DNA from: Sphingomonadales bacterium
Lineage (GTDB): Bacteria; Pseudomonadota; Alphaproteobacteria; Sphingomonadales; Sphingomonadaceae
Assembly: GCA_016704425.1 (NCBI GenBank)
Contig: JADJAC010000010.1
Span: forward strand, 526,073 to 590,072
Direction: 5' to 3'
DNA: 64,000 nt
Shown: piece after piece, positions 31,786 to 40,556 of the stretch
How positions within the stretch are numbered: the stretch's first letter is position 1
Layout of the letters: every line of letters starts with the position of its first letter
Made by a program: the position numbers and the translations under genes
Notes under the pieces: generated by a model
The model's input: the letters and a program-made list of their open reading frames with translations, nothing else
What the model was told of the DNA's origin: nothing
Databases searched by the model: none

Positions 31786-32805
31786 ATGAGTAGGAAAAAC
31801 AGCGGCTTTGCCGCCGACTTGGCGGCAGGAATCGATCTGACCGACGAGTCCGCCGCGCCGCGTCGATCGAGCATCGCTTCGAATGTGCTGACCGGGCGTT
31901 CAAACCGTTTGGCTGATCTCGCGTCTGGGGCGATTGTTTCGCGCACGCATGAGCTCGTTGACCCGGCAAGGTGCCGGATGTGGTCTGGCCACAATCGCGA
32001 CTATGCGCTCCTCACCGAGGAGCGCTGCGCTGACCTGATTGAGAGCATTAAGGCACAGGGCCGACAGGAGATCCCGGCAATTGTCAGGCGCCTGTCTGGT
32101 GACGACGGATATGACTTCGAGGTCATTTGTGGTGCACGGCGGCACTGGTCGATCAGTTGGCTGCGGGCGCACAACTATCCAGACTTCAAGTTCCTCGTGG
32201 ACGTCCGCGAAATTGGTGACGAGGAGGCGTTCCGGCTCGCTGATCTCGAGAACCGCGCACGAGACGACCTCACCGATTTCGAACGGGCGAAGGACTATCT
32301 GCGAGCTTTGACGGCCTACTACGAGGGTCGGCAGAAGACGATGGCCGAACGCCTCAAGGTGTCCGAAAGCTGGCTCACACGGTACCTGGATCTGGCCCGC
32401 CTGCCCGAGGAGTTGACCAGAGCCTTTGCTAATCCGCAGGAGCTCGGAATTCGCAATGCGATCGCACTCAAGGCGCTCATGAAGCCTGAGGACCGAAAGG
32501 GGAGAGCTTTCCGGGAGGCAGCCCGGCTTGCCGCGGAGCGCGAGCGAAGTGGCCAGTCACCTTCTGTGCTGGAAGTCATCAAGGCGCTTTCTCTTGCGGT
32601 CGATCCCCCCAAGAAGTCAGTATCCCCCAAAAAGTCAGGAAAGGCCGAGACTGTCGCCAATGCTGTGGGCCAGCCTGTGCTTCGGATTGAGGGAGCTGAT
32701 CGCAAGGGGGTTCGGATCACCTTGCTGAACAAGGGCGGTGCGACCCGCCAGGAAGCCGAAGAGGCTATTCGCGGGGTACTAGATCAGCACTGGCCGGTAG
32801 CATAG
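31786..32805 (+). CDS. parB: ParB centromere-binding protein
   Basis: This is a 339-aa partition protein. The CTPase/Srx-type N-domain includes GRQEIPAIVRRLSGDDGYDFEVICGARRHWS, with the ParB GxRR motif as GARRH. An HTH follows (KTMAERLKVSESWLTRYLDLARLP) and a short C-terminal dimerisation region. It should load on the two identical palindromes flanking parA. GGGAGG lies upstream of the ATG. Its end overlaps the convergent winged-helix gene by 41 bp. Confidence 0.93.
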   Translation: MSRKNSGFAADLAAGIDLTDESAAPRRSSIASNVLTGRSNRLADLASGAIVSRTHELVDPARCRMWSGHNRDYALLTEERCADLIESIKAQGRQEIPAIVRRLSGDDGYDFEVICGARRHWSISWLRAHNYPDFKFLVDVREIGDEEAFRLADLENRARDDLTDFERAKDYLRALTAYYEGRQKTMAERLKVSESWLTRYLDLARLPEELTRAFANPQELGIRNAIALKALMKPEDRKGRAFREAARLAAERERSGQSPSVLEVIKALSLAVDPPKKSVSPKKSGKAETVANAVGQPVLRIEGADRKGVRITLLNKGGATRQEAEEAIRGVLDQHWPVA

Positions 32806-33256
32806 CGCTGTCGATCTCGCGCAAGCGCACCATGCCTGCCTCCTGCAGCGACAATACGGATTGCGAAGCGGTTCGCTTTGTCACGCCAAGGCTTCTTGCA
32901 AGTTCCGCTCTGGTGAGGGGGCCAAGGCTGACAATCATGCGCCACGCCTGCGGAGCGGTGGAGGAGGCATACAGTCGTCCGGCCAGCTGCTTGTCGGCCA
33001 AAGCGACAGCTTCTCGCATCATCCGCAAATCGGCCGCGGCTTTGTCAGCGGCCGTCTGAATCGCTGAACGGAGAAGCCCGGGCAGGGGTTCTTCGTGGAA
33101 TTCGCGGAACAAGACCCGTGGCATCACGCCTGCAAGCGCCAGCGGGGCCGACCCCAAGCCAAAAAGATGAGGCCGTATGGCCGTCGCCAGTGAGGCGGCC
33201 CAGGCCGCACCACGCGGCGCCGAGCGCGTGATCGCGAACCCGCCGACCTTGACCAT
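32765..33256 (-). CDS. Winged-helix protein convergent with parB
   Basis: This is a 163-aa protein. The ATG at 33256 is preferred, with GGGAG four bases upstream; a TTG at 33280 is the alternative. The first ~100 residues are helical without a known domain. The C-terminal part is a MarR-like winged helix (LGPLTRAELARSLGVTKRTASQSVLSLQEAGMVRL). The same layout and spacing recur in the 347-aa protein at 36891-37934 (LGGLTPAQLARALPATKAGAGKLLRQLEAGHL), so the two may be distant paralogues. The N-terminus may be truncated, since the transposon-like region begins just beyond. Role unknown; DNA binding is likely. Confidence 0.6.
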   Translation of the reverse strand: MVKVGGFAITRSAPRGAAWAASLATAIRPHLFGLGSAPLALAGVMPRVLFREFHEEPLPGLLRSAIQTAADKAAADLRMMREAVALADKQLAGRLYASSTAPQAWRMIVSLGPLTRAELARSLGVTKRTASQSVLSLQEAGMVRLREIDSAMLPASADLVPRE

Positions 33257-33341
33257 TTCGCTCCCGCTGTCGGCTGCCAAAGTTTATGGAAACCGCATTT
33301 ATGCACTGAATATCAATGTATTATCCTGATTTCCATGCCAA

Positions 33342-33388
33342 CAATTCTGGCAGGTTAGGATTCCGTGTCGATGCCTCTGCCAGAATTG
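33342..33388. repeat. Inverted repeat upstream of tniA
   Basis: CAATTCTGGCAG (33342-33353) and its exact complement CTGCCAGAATTG (33377-33388), separated by 23 bp. They lie about 40 bp before the tniA start, where the left transposon end or the tniA operator would be expected. Confidence 0.6.
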
Positions 33389-33428
33389 ATGTCATTGAAT
33401 CGGTCGATATCCGGCCACGGGAGGTCGG

Positions 33429-34961
33429 GTGATCGAACGCAAACCGAGCCGCACGAAAGTCGCGTCCACGGAAGCTCTGGCGACAGGTGCGGAACTCTAC
33501 CCCATCTTCAGACGCCTCGTCCCACTCGACGGGCCACTGACAGCACAAGTCATTGACGCTGTCGCTGCCCAGTCAGGGCTGAGCGACCGTCAGATACGAC
33601 GACTAGTAGGCAGATTTCGCGCAAATCCTGTGGCGTCGAGCTTGGCTCCAACCCCTCGCGGTCCCCGGATTGGCAGTCATCGCATCGCCGAGCCGGTGAG
33701 GGAGGCGATCGACCGGCTTACCCAGGAAGTATTCCTGACAAAGCCACCGCCCACTGCGGCCCTGGCAGCCCGGGAAATTCATGGTCTTTTGATCGCGCAG
33801 GATGGGGAGTTCTGCTTCGCGCCGGGCGAGGTACCGAGCGAGCGCACTCTGATCAGGTTGATCGGCGAGATATCCGAGCCTCAGCGGGCTCGCTCGAGCA
33901 TGGGCTCGAAGCAGCGCAGCGCCCATGAGCCTCATCCGGGCGCCTATCACAGCGAGGGCCTGCTCGATCTCGTGCAGATGGATCATACGCGGGCAGATGT
34001 GATTCTCGTCGACAGCGTACATCGCGAGGAGCTCGCCCGCCCCTGGATAACGTTGCTGGTTGAGGTCTGGACCCGCAGTATTCTGGGCTTTTATGTCAGT
34101 TTCGGCGATCCTTCGATTTTCCGCTGTGGCCGGGCGGTGGCCAACGCCTTGCTGCCCAAGGAACCGCTGCTTGAGCAATTGGGCGTCGATGTCTCCTACC
34201 CGATGTATGGGCAATTCCGGCGGCTCCATGCCGATCACGCAGCACCGCACCGGGCGGAGAGCTTCAGGCGAGCTTGCCTGGCCAACGGCATCGATCCCGA
34301 CATCCGTCCACGCGGACCGGCCCACTTCGGAGGCCACATCGAGCGCCTGATCGGCACAATGGTTGGGAAGATGCGGCTGCTACCTGGTGCGACGGGCGGC
34401 AATGTCACCCAGCGCGATGGTTATGACGCCGGACAGGCGGCAGCGATGACCTTGCCCGAATTCGAGCGCTGGCTGCTGTTCCAGATCGCCATCTATCACA
34501 ACGGTCCGCACAAGGGGCTGGGCGGACAATGTCCTGCACAGGCGTGGAAAACGGCGGTTTCCGGCCATTCTCCGCTGCTACCGGCTTGCCTTGATGTTGA
34601 GCATCTCACCCGCCAGTTCCTGCCGGCGCGGCAGCGAACCGTTCAGGCTTACGGCGTTCAAATCCTGCACCGCCGCTACTGGAATCCGGTTCTGGCGGCC
34701 CGAATTGGCCAACAAATCACCGTGCATCATGATGAGCGCACGCTGCAGCGGATCTATGCGGAGATCGATGGCCAGTTCGTAGTCTTGCCCGTGGTCGGCG
34801 ACTACCCAGATATCAGCGAGCCCGAATGGGAAGCCGAACGGCAACGCCAGCGGCGGGCAGGGGCGGCGTTTCAGGCGGATGGCGCAAAGGCAGCGACCGC
34901 CCGGTACATTCAGGCCGCGCGCGCGCGAAGTCGCCATGGCACGGCGGCGCACAGCGAGTAG
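33429..34961 (+). CDS. tniA: TniA-type DDE transposase
   Basis: This is a 510-aa transposase of the Mu/TnsB/TniA class. The GTG start has GGGAGG four bases upstream. The N-terminal HTH (LSDRQIRRLVGRFRAN) is followed by an rve-type catalytic core with Asp185 in LVQMDHTRAD, Asp269 in RLHADHA and Glu305 in GGHIERLIGT, a complete DDE set. The C-terminal Mu-type beta-barrel follows (YGVQILHRRYWNPVL). It cuts and joins transposon ends and needs the AAA+ partner encoded downstream (TniB). The order tniA, small ORF, tniB, tniQ is that of Tn5053/Tn402-like elements. Confidence 0.9.
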   Translation: MIERKPSRTKVASTEALATGAELYPIFRRLVPLDGPLTAQVIDAVAAQSGLSDRQIRRLVGRFRANPVASSLAPTPRGPRIGSHRIAEPVREAIDRLTQEVFLTKPPPTAALAAREIHGLLIAQDGEFCFAPGEVPSERTLIRLIGEISEPQRARSSMGSKQRSAHEPHPGAYHSEGLLDLVQMDHTRADVILVDSVHREELARPWITLLVEVWTRSILGFYVSFGDPSIFRCGRAVANALLPKEPLLEQLGVDVSYPMYGQFRRLHADHAAPHRAESFRRACLANGIDPDIRPRGPAHFGGHIERLIGTMVGKMRLLPGATGGNVTQRDGYDAGQAAAMTLPEFERWLLFQIAIYHNGPHKGLGGQCPAQAWKTAVSGHSPLLPACLDVEHLTRQFLPARQRTVQAYGVQILHRRYWNPVLAARIGQQITVHHDERTLQRIYAEIDGQFVVLPVVGDYPDISEPEWEAERQRQRRAGAAFQADGAKAATARYIQAARARSRHGTAAHSE

Positions 34962-35100
34962 CCGACAAGAGCGCAAGCGGCAGGAGCGCGAAGGCGTGGC
35001 ACACTCACCCCAGGCCAAGGGGCGGATCGAACGGGCCGAAGTTCATTGGATCCCGGCTGCGGATCTGCCGGACAATGATTGGCTGAAATGGCGCAAATGA
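34936..35100 (+). CDS. Small basic protein coupling tniA and tniB
   Basis: This is a 54-aa frame starting MARRRTASSRQERKRQEREG and ending DLPDNDWLKWRK. It overlaps the tniA end by 26 bp, and its TGA overlaps the tniB ATG (ATGA at 35097-35100). The tight coupling argues that it is translated. The N-terminal half is very basic, consistent with nucleic-acid or TniA/TniB contact, and the C-terminal half is aromatic/acidic. I know of no named counterpart in Tn5053-like elements. It may instead serve only as a coupling leader. Confidence 0.6.
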   Translation: MARRRTASSRQERKRQEREGVAHSPQAKGRIERAEVHWIPAADLPDNDWLKWRK

Positions 35101-35912
35101 GCGGAAATTCAGCCTTCTGGATCGATTTCGACGAAGCGCGCACGGCGGTTACGACACTGGTCGAACTGGCGCACGACGAGCCCGACGAGCGACCGCCCTG
35201 CGTCTTGCTTGTCGGCCAGTCGGGGATGGGCAAGACCTCGATCCTGCGCGAGACCCAGCGCCGGATTGCGCTCGATTTTCCCGAACCTGCCGATTGGGGT
35301 GAGGCCCGTTACGAGCCGATGTTGCGCACGGTCATTCCGTCGGGTTCAACCGCGCTCAAGATCAACCTGACGCTGCTGTGGAAGCAGGGCTGGCCGATCA
35401 CCGGGAAAACCCACCGTATTGCCGATCTCAAGGTGGTTGAACTCCTGCGTCGGCAGCGCACAAGGCTCGTGGGGATCGATAATGTCCATGCCATCCTCAC
35501 CGCTGGCGGCAGGGCGCGGCGCGACACGCTCGATGCATTCCGCTTCCTGATGAGCGAGGGCAATGTCCCGATGGTGGTCGCCGGGCTCGACGTCGCGGCG
35601 GACATCTTTGCCGAAGATGTCGAGCTGGCCTATCGCTCGATCATCGTGCGGCTCAATCCCTGGGCGCCTGGCGAGGCATCGCAGCGGCTGATCCGCGTTC
35701 TGGCGCACGGGATGCAGCTGATTGAGCCTGACCGGCTTGCTGAGCCGGAAATCGCCGAATTCCTGTGGCGCCACAGTCTCGGGGTTACCGGCAACTTCAA
35801 ACGGCTGCTGCACTGGGGACAGAAGGTTGCGCGTCGTCACGGCCGCGAATGCGTCGAATTCGCCGATATCCGTGAGGCTGCGGGTTTGCTCCCCGGTCAC
35901 CCGGCGCGGTGA
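35097..35912 (+). CDS. tniB: TniB-type AAA+ transposition ATPase
   Basis: This is a 271-aa AAA+ protein of the TniB/TnsC group. The start at 35097 is fixed by the ATGA overlap with the small ORF. Walker A is LLVGQSGMGKTS (residues 38-49) and Walker B is RLVGIDNVHAI. A sensor region follows (PMVVAGLDVA). It selects target DNA and activates TniA. The stop overlaps the GTG start of tniQ by four bases, so it is translationally coupled. Confidence 0.92.
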   Translation: MSGNSAFWIDFDEARTAVTTLVELAHDEPDERPPCVLLVGQSGMGKTSILRETQRRIALDFPEPADWGEARYEPMLRTVIPSGSTALKINLTLLWKQGWPITGKTHRIADLKVVELLRRQRTRLVGIDNVHAILTAGGRARRDTLDAFRFLMSEGNVPMVVAGLDVAADIFAEDVELAYRSIIVRLNPWAPGEASQRLIRVLAHGMQLIEPDRLAEPEIAEFLWRHSLGVTGNFKRLLHWGQKVARRHGRECVEFADIREAAGLLPGHPAR

Positions 35913-36940
35913 TCGCGCTCGGGCTCGAGCCGGAGCCGCTGGCGTTCCGGGTGCGACCGCTTGCCGATGAATGTTTCGACTCCTGGATCGACCGGGTGAC
36001 CCGGGCCCACGAGACGACCCGTGCGGCGCTTTTCCGCCATGTCGGGATCGAACCGGCTCTTGCTGGATACGACCTGGCGCGCGGCGCGCGGGGGCTGGAC
36101 GTGGCTTGGCACAGTGCCTTTGCCAATCTGGTCGAGCGCCTCGCCTGGGCCGTGCAATGCCAAAACGACAGGATTTCCGCCACTTTTCTCGCCTGCCAGG
36201 CGCACGACGTGCTGCCGCGGCGCATAAGGCGATACGCCTGTGCGCGCTGCTGGTACGAAGCGGGACGGGCGGGCAAGCCGATGATCGTCCGCCGGGAATG
36301 GATCTTGCGGGCAAGCTGGCGTTGCCACGACCACGAGTTGCCGTTGACCGACATGGCCAGCCTGTTGCGGGACGTTGCGAGCCCGATTTCGCAAGCGGAT
36401 CTGGGATTGGCTACCATTGTGGCGGAGCGGCGACGCTGGGCATACCGGGTTCGACCAGGCGCGCTGCGGCGTAATGCGGCGGAATTGGCCTATCTGGCCG
36501 GCTCCCGCGATGGGCATGGCATGGCGCCGCCCAACAAACGCTACCATGCCCGTTTCGCCGCAAACCTGTTCCACTTTTCGGCCGATCGCATCGGCATGCT
36601 GGCCCTCGCGCATGGCAACCGGCATGCGCTTGCGCGCCGCTTCGAGCGTCTGGTTGCGGCACGATTGCCCGAATGTCCGACAGTCGGCGGCGGCGTTCAA
36701 GCGCCTGTGAAAATGCCTTACCGCCTGCGGGCCTGTGCTCCGCCCAAGTCAGCCTCGGCGTGGATGGCGCCGGAGTTCCTCGACTTGCTGCGCGCCTATG
36801 CCTGGGTGCGGGAGCGCAGGGATATCGATGAGGCCAGGGCGGCGGTGTTCGAGCGCCACTTCGGCGGCCTGCTGGGGCTGCCCGCGGCAGCTATTTTGAG
36901 CTCAGGTAACGCCAGTCGGGCATGGCCACCGGGATATTGA
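35909..36940 (+). CDS. tniQ: TniQ-type targeting protein
   Basis: This is a 343-aa protein with the TniQ domain. It starts MIALGLEPEPLAFRVRPLADE and has a zinc-ribbon pattern CARCW (111-115) with WRCHDH (137-142). TniQ proteins, related to TnsD, direct target choice with TniB. The GTG start overlaps the tniB stop. The 3' end overlaps the convergent winged-helix gene by 50 bp. It is full length. Confidence 0.9.
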   Translation: MIALGLEPEPLAFRVRPLADECFDSWIDRVTRAHETTRAALFRHVGIEPALAGYDLARGARGLDVAWHSAFANLVERLAWAVQCQNDRISATFLACQAHDVLPRRIRRYACARCWYEAGRAGKPMIVRREWILRASWRCHDHELPLTDMASLLRDVASPISQADLGLATIVAERRRWAYRVRPGALRRNAAELAYLAGSRDGHGMAPPNKRYHARFAANLFHFSADRIGMLALAHGNRHALARRFERLVAARLPECPTVGGGVQAPVKMPYRLRACAPPKSASAWMAPEFLDLLRAYAWVRERRDIDEARAAVFERHFGGLLGLPAAAILSSGNASRAWPPGY

Positions 36941-37934
36941 GGGTGCACAGGAAGGGCGCGAATGGCCCCTGACTGCGCGCCAAATGGCCTGCCTCCAACT
37001 GGCGCAGGAGCTTGCCTGCCCCGGCCTTGGTCGCTGGCAGCGCGCGGGCGAGCTGGGCCGGCGTCAACCCGCCGAGGCCGAATAGCAGCATCCAGGCGAG
37101 GTACAGCCGCGAGTTGGTCCGTTGGCTCGGAAATTCACGCGTGAAGACCTCCGCCGCGCGCGGAAGCCGGGCGATGTCGCAGGCGGTGGCGTGCAGCGCC
37201 TCGAGCAGATGTTCGCGCGCGTCGGCGCGCCTTTCTTGCGCGCCGCGATCAGCGCGGAACAGCCGGCGCTGGGCCAGGCCCGGGAAGGGCAGGGCGGTCT
37301 CGCTCAGGCGAAACGCGTCGCCGCGCGCTGTGGCGGCCAGGTTGATCGCCCAGCACGGGGTTCGCGCGGTCGCGGACAGGGGATCGGGTTCATCGCCGGT
37401 TGAATAGCGAAACCCGTCGACCAGCTCGAGCAGGCGCTCCAGCGGCGCAGTGGGCCGCTTGGGCTGGGCGAGTACGGTGAGCACCCGCTCGAGCTCATCG
37501 GTGCTTGCTGCGACGATCGTTTCGGCCTCGGTGACCTCGCTCGCCATCGGCCGGATGGCGATCTTGCGCACGGTCCGGACCGCCTGGGAAAGCAGCTTCT
37601 CGCGGCGCGGCAGGGCCTGTTCGAACAGGGTCAGAAAGGCATTGCGCTCGGTCGCGCATTCGGCCCCGATCAGCGCGGGACCGAGTGTGATTGCCCGGTC
37701 CTGGCGGTATTGCTGCCACGCCCGGCTGAGCCAGCGCAGCGCCAGCGACGCGCGCATTTCCGGGGAATAGAGGGCAGGGGAGGCGAGCAGGGTCTTGGCC
37801 AGCGCGTCGATCTGGCCGATCCGGAAAGCGATAGGACTGGCGTCGGTTGACTGTTTCACTGGAAATGTCTCGGCGCGATGTACATCGGAAGGTGGGATAA
37901 TTGCGCCGGAAAATGCGGTCAATGCAAAGTTCAC
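36891..37934 (-). CDS. Winged-helix accessory protein of the Tni element
   Basis: This is a 347-aa protein. Its long helical N-terminal region lacks a known domain, and the C-terminal winged helix reads LGGLTPAQLARALPATKAGAGKLLRQLEAGHLA. It is divergent from the tyrosine recombinase gene at 38082, with a dyad core site in the 147-bp gap. In Tn4651-type transposons, a recombinase (TnpS) and an accessory DNA-binding protein (TnpT) are divergently encoded around the resolution site; this pair has the same plan. No claim of sequence homology to TnpT is made. Alternatively it could be a regulator of the tni operon. Confidence 0.6.
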   Translation of the reverse strand: MNFALTAFSGAIIPPSDVHRAETFPVKQSTDASPIAFRIGQIDALAKTLLASPALYSPEMRASLALRWLSRAWQQYRQDRAITLGPALIGAECATERNAFLTLFEQALPRREKLLSQAVRTVRKIAIRPMASEVTEAETIVAASTDELERVLTVLAQPKRPTAPLERLLELVDGFRYSTGDEPDPLSATARTPCWAINLAATARGDAFRLSETALPFPGLAQRRLFRADRGAQERRADAREHLLEALHATACDIARLPRAAEVFTREFPSQRTNSRLYLAWMLLFGLGGLTPAQLARALPATKAGAGKLLRQLEAGHLARSQGPFAPFLCTLNIPVAMPDWRYLSSK

Positions 37935-37980
37935 CTAAACGCCAGTTTGGTATCCTATCATTCGACCCCCTGAAAACACG

Positions 37981-38012
37981 GATTTTCCATAATCGGATGT
38001 TATGGTAAAATC
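37981..38012. promoter_or_regulatory. Candidate tyrosine-recombinase core (resolution) site
   Basis: GATTTTCCATAA and the complement of TTATGGTAAAATC form opposed arms, with one extra base on the right, around the 7-bp centre TCGGATG. Opposed ~12-bp arms with a 6-8-bp centre are the structure of Xer/Cre-type crossover sites. It lies between the divergent recombinase and winged-helix genes. Confidence 0.65.
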
Positions 38013-38081
38013 GAGCTTGCCGGAAATGCCCATTTTGGCCAGAAATTGCCCCATGCACGCCGCTCGAAGTACCCTTCGCGT

Positions 38082-39239
38082 ATGACCGCTGATCGACCTT
38101 TCCGGTCCTCGGTCGAGCTGGTGCTGGGCGCGCATGCTCCGCTGTTCGACGCGCGCGCGGCGCGCCCGCTGGCGCTCGAGGCGGCGGTTGCGGCGATGGC
38201 GCCGGCGACAAAGGCGGCCATCACCGCCGACCTCCGGTGCTTCCTTGCCTGGTGCAAGTCGCGGCGGCCCGTCGTCACCGCGGTTCCTGCCGATCCGGAA
38301 AGCCTCGTCCACTATCTTCACTGGCTGGCCAAGGGATCGGAAATCCGGGCCCCGGCCAAACCCGCGACGCTGGCGCGGCGGATCGCCTCGATCGCCCGGA
38401 TCCACCGCATCCTCGGGTTCGGCGAGAAGGAGCCGCTGCCAACGCAGGCGGGGATGGTTCGCGACACGCTGAAAGCGATCCGGCGTAAGAGGCGCGAACG
38501 GCAGCGTCAGGCCGCGCCGCTGCGGTTTGGCGAGGCGATGGCGGAGGGGCAGGCGCCGCCCGAAGGGGTGACGATCAAGGGGCTGCTCGCCTCGTGCGGT
38601 ACCGACATCACGGGCAAGCGCGATGCGGCGCTCATCAGCCTTGCCTATGACGCAGGCCTGCGAGTTTCCGAGCTGGTCGGGGCAACGGTAGCCGATCTCA
38701 GTCAGGCTGTGGATGGGAGCGGGCGGCTTGAGATCGCGCATTCGAAGACCGACCAGCTGGGGGAGGGGGCTCTGGCTTGGCTCTCGCCCGACACCATGGC
38801 GCGCCTCTCGGCCTGGCTGCTGGCGAGCGGGATCACGCAAGGGGCGGTGTTCCGGCGGATCAACGTGCTGACCAGTCCGCCAGACGATGCGGGGGAGCAG
38901 ACTCAGCGGCACTATATCGGCCAGAAGCCGCTCACCCGGCAAGGCGTGGTGGCGATCCTGCGCCGCCGGGTGTTCGAGGCTATCGACCTTGGCCATGTTG
39001 AGCTGGAAGCCGGGATGGAAGGAGACACGGTCCGCTCGCTTAGCGCCCATTCGTTCCGGGTGGGGCTGACCCAGGACTTGTTCGCGGCGGGCGAAGACGG
39101 CGCCGGGATCGCGCTGGCCCTACGCTGGTCGTCGCCGACCACCGCGCTGCGCTATGCCCGCGAGCTGGCCGTAGGGAACAATGCCGCGGCGCGGGTGCTG
39201 GGACGCTTGCGCGATGGTGGCGGGCAGCCGGGTTCCTAG
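38082..39239 (+). CDS. Tyrosine recombinase of the Tni element
   Basis: This is a 385-aa recombinase. The N-terminal SAM-like domain (ATKAAITADLRCFLAWC) is followed by catalytic Arg in AYDAGLRVSELVGA, HxxR in LSAHSFRVGLTQ, and Trp and Tyr in LRWSSPTTALRYARE (Trp replaces the second His, as in some family members). The ATG at 38082 is preferred; no strong ribosome site is seen. Its position beside tniABQ suggests cointegrate resolution, a job done by the serine recombinase TniR in Tn5053. The substitution of recombinase class is notable. Confidence 0.85.
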   Translation: MTADRPFRSSVELVLGAHAPLFDARAARPLALEAAVAAMAPATKAAITADLRCFLAWCKSRRPVVTAVPADPESLVHYLHWLAKGSEIRAPAKPATLARRIASIARIHRILGFGEKEPLPTQAGMVRDTLKAIRRKRRERQRQAAPLRFGEAMAEGQAPPEGVTIKGLLASCGTDITGKRDAALISLAYDAGLRVSELVGATVADLSQAVDGSGRLEIAHSKTDQLGEGALAWLSPDTMARLSAWLLASGITQGAVFRRINVLTSPPDDAGEQTQRHYIGQKPLTRQGVVAILRRRVFEAIDLGHVELEAGMEGDTVRSLSAHSFRVGLTQDLFAAGEDGAGIALALRWSSPTTALRYARELAVGNNAAARVLGRLRDGGGQPGS

Positions 39240-39251
39240 TCTGCCATGACG

Positions 39252-40502
39252 CTATGACGCGGCGATCCCATCAGAGTACGGGTGCATCTTTCGGCGCTGT
39301 GCCTCCGCATGGGCCAGCGCCTCAAGTTGGGCCGCGCTTGAAAGACTTGCATCCTTCCGCAACGAGGCCGCGAGCTGGAGCACGGCGCGCTGGAAGGCTT
39401 TGTTGCCGCTGACCCGTTGCCGGACGCCAAGGTTGTAAAGCTCGGCAAGATCCAGCGCGAGCAGGGCGACCGCTTCGGGGATATCCGAGAGGACAATGTC
39501 GCGGATGGTGGCGACATACTCGTACGCGCCGCGCCCGAACAGATTGAGTTCGACCAGGCCGTCGGCCATCACGTGGCCGAGCGGTTCGTCGACGAAATGA
39601 ACCTGGCCCGAGGCGGCGACCAGGCCGTGAGCCAGGTTCCACGCCAGTTTGTCGCGATTTCGGGCAAGCCAGCGCGAGAGCAGCAGAAACTTCTGGCGAA
39701 AGGCTTGCTCGAAGGGTTTGCTGTAGGTGGGCCAGACGTCGAAGGCGGCGGGAATGCGCTCGAGTTGTTCGGTGAGGCGAGGGCCGTTGAAGAACGCTTC
39801 CGCGCTGAAATGGCGCAACTCCAAGTAGCCCTTGTCCAGCTTGGCGAAATTGGCGGCATAGCCTTTGTCGCGCCCGGCGCGGGCCTCGAGCAAGTTACCA
39901 AGCGCCGAGCCAAGCAGGAATTTGCCGGTCGGATCATGCGCCAGATGCCGCAATAGCGGCACGCCGACGGCATGGCGCTGCAAGGCCGTGTAGCGGCTGA
40001 ACAGCCGGTCGTTGTTCGCGAGCAGCAGCAATTCATCGACGCCGACGATGAACCGGTCGGGATCGAGCCGATGGCCATTCCCGGCATCGATGTTGATGTG
40101 CCAACCGCAGTTGGCGGTATGCTCACTTTCGAAGAAGTTGAAATCGCCGTCGATCTCGTAGATCGCGTCGCATAACTCAGATCTGACCATCTCGGCATCG
40201 TCCAGGGGCAGGGGAGGGGTCAGCAATTCTACGCCTGCCAGGCGATCTTCAGGCCAGTTCAGTGGATCGAGCCCATATTCAGGGACGACATAAAAGCCGG
40301 GCTGCTTCGGGGTTCCGGATGGGGCGGACCAGGCGCGGCCTGTCCGGTCCCGCAATTTGGCCGCGAATGCTCGGCAGAAGGCGGGCGAGGCCTCGTCCAT
40401 GGCCTCTCCTTCGCGCAGCTCTCTCTCAAAACGAGGCTCGCCGAGGTCGCCAAGAATGACTTCCAGCTCGAAGCCGGCACGCCAGGAAGGGGTTTCGGAC
40501 AT
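39252..40502 (-). CDS. Amidoligase-like protein
   Basis: This is a 416-aa protein. The opening GFELEVILGDLGE, then GVELLTPPLPLDDAEMV, and CGWHINIDAG about residue 150 reproduce the three landmarks of the amidoligase_2 group, a glutamine-synthetase/GCS-like fold predicted to make amide bonds (GxExE, ExxxPxL and GxHxN/H). Family members are predicted to modify peptides or proteins or to make small peptide metabolites. The C-terminal half is helical. It lies 12 bp from the convergent tyrosine recombinase stop and 54 bp after the next minus-strand gene. It is probably cargo of the surrounding mobile region. Family assignment is by pattern recall. Confidence 0.6.
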   Translation of the reverse strand: MSETPSWRAGFELEVILGDLGEPRFERELREGEAMDEASPAFCRAFAAKLRDRTGRAWSAPSGTPKQPGFYVVPEYGLDPLNWPEDRLAGVELLTPPLPLDDAEMVRSELCDAIYEIDGDFNFFESEHTANCGWHINIDAGNGHRLDPDRFIVGVDELLLLANNDRLFSRYTALQRHAVGVPLLRHLAHDPTGKFLLGSALGNLLEARAGRDKGYAANFAKLDKGYLELRHFSAEAFFNGPRLTEQLERIPAAFDVWPTYSKPFEQAFRQKFLLLSRWLARNRDKLAWNLAHGLVAASGQVHFVDEPLGHVMADGLVELNLFGRGAYEYVATIRDIVLSDIPEAVALLALDLAELYNLGVRQRVSGNKAFQRAVLQLAASLRKDASLSSAAQLEALAHAEAQRRKMHPYSDGIAAS

Positions 40503-40556
40503 GGTCGGGAAGGTAAATCAATTGCCGGGCGTGTAAACGCACGAGCGGAGTTGCCA

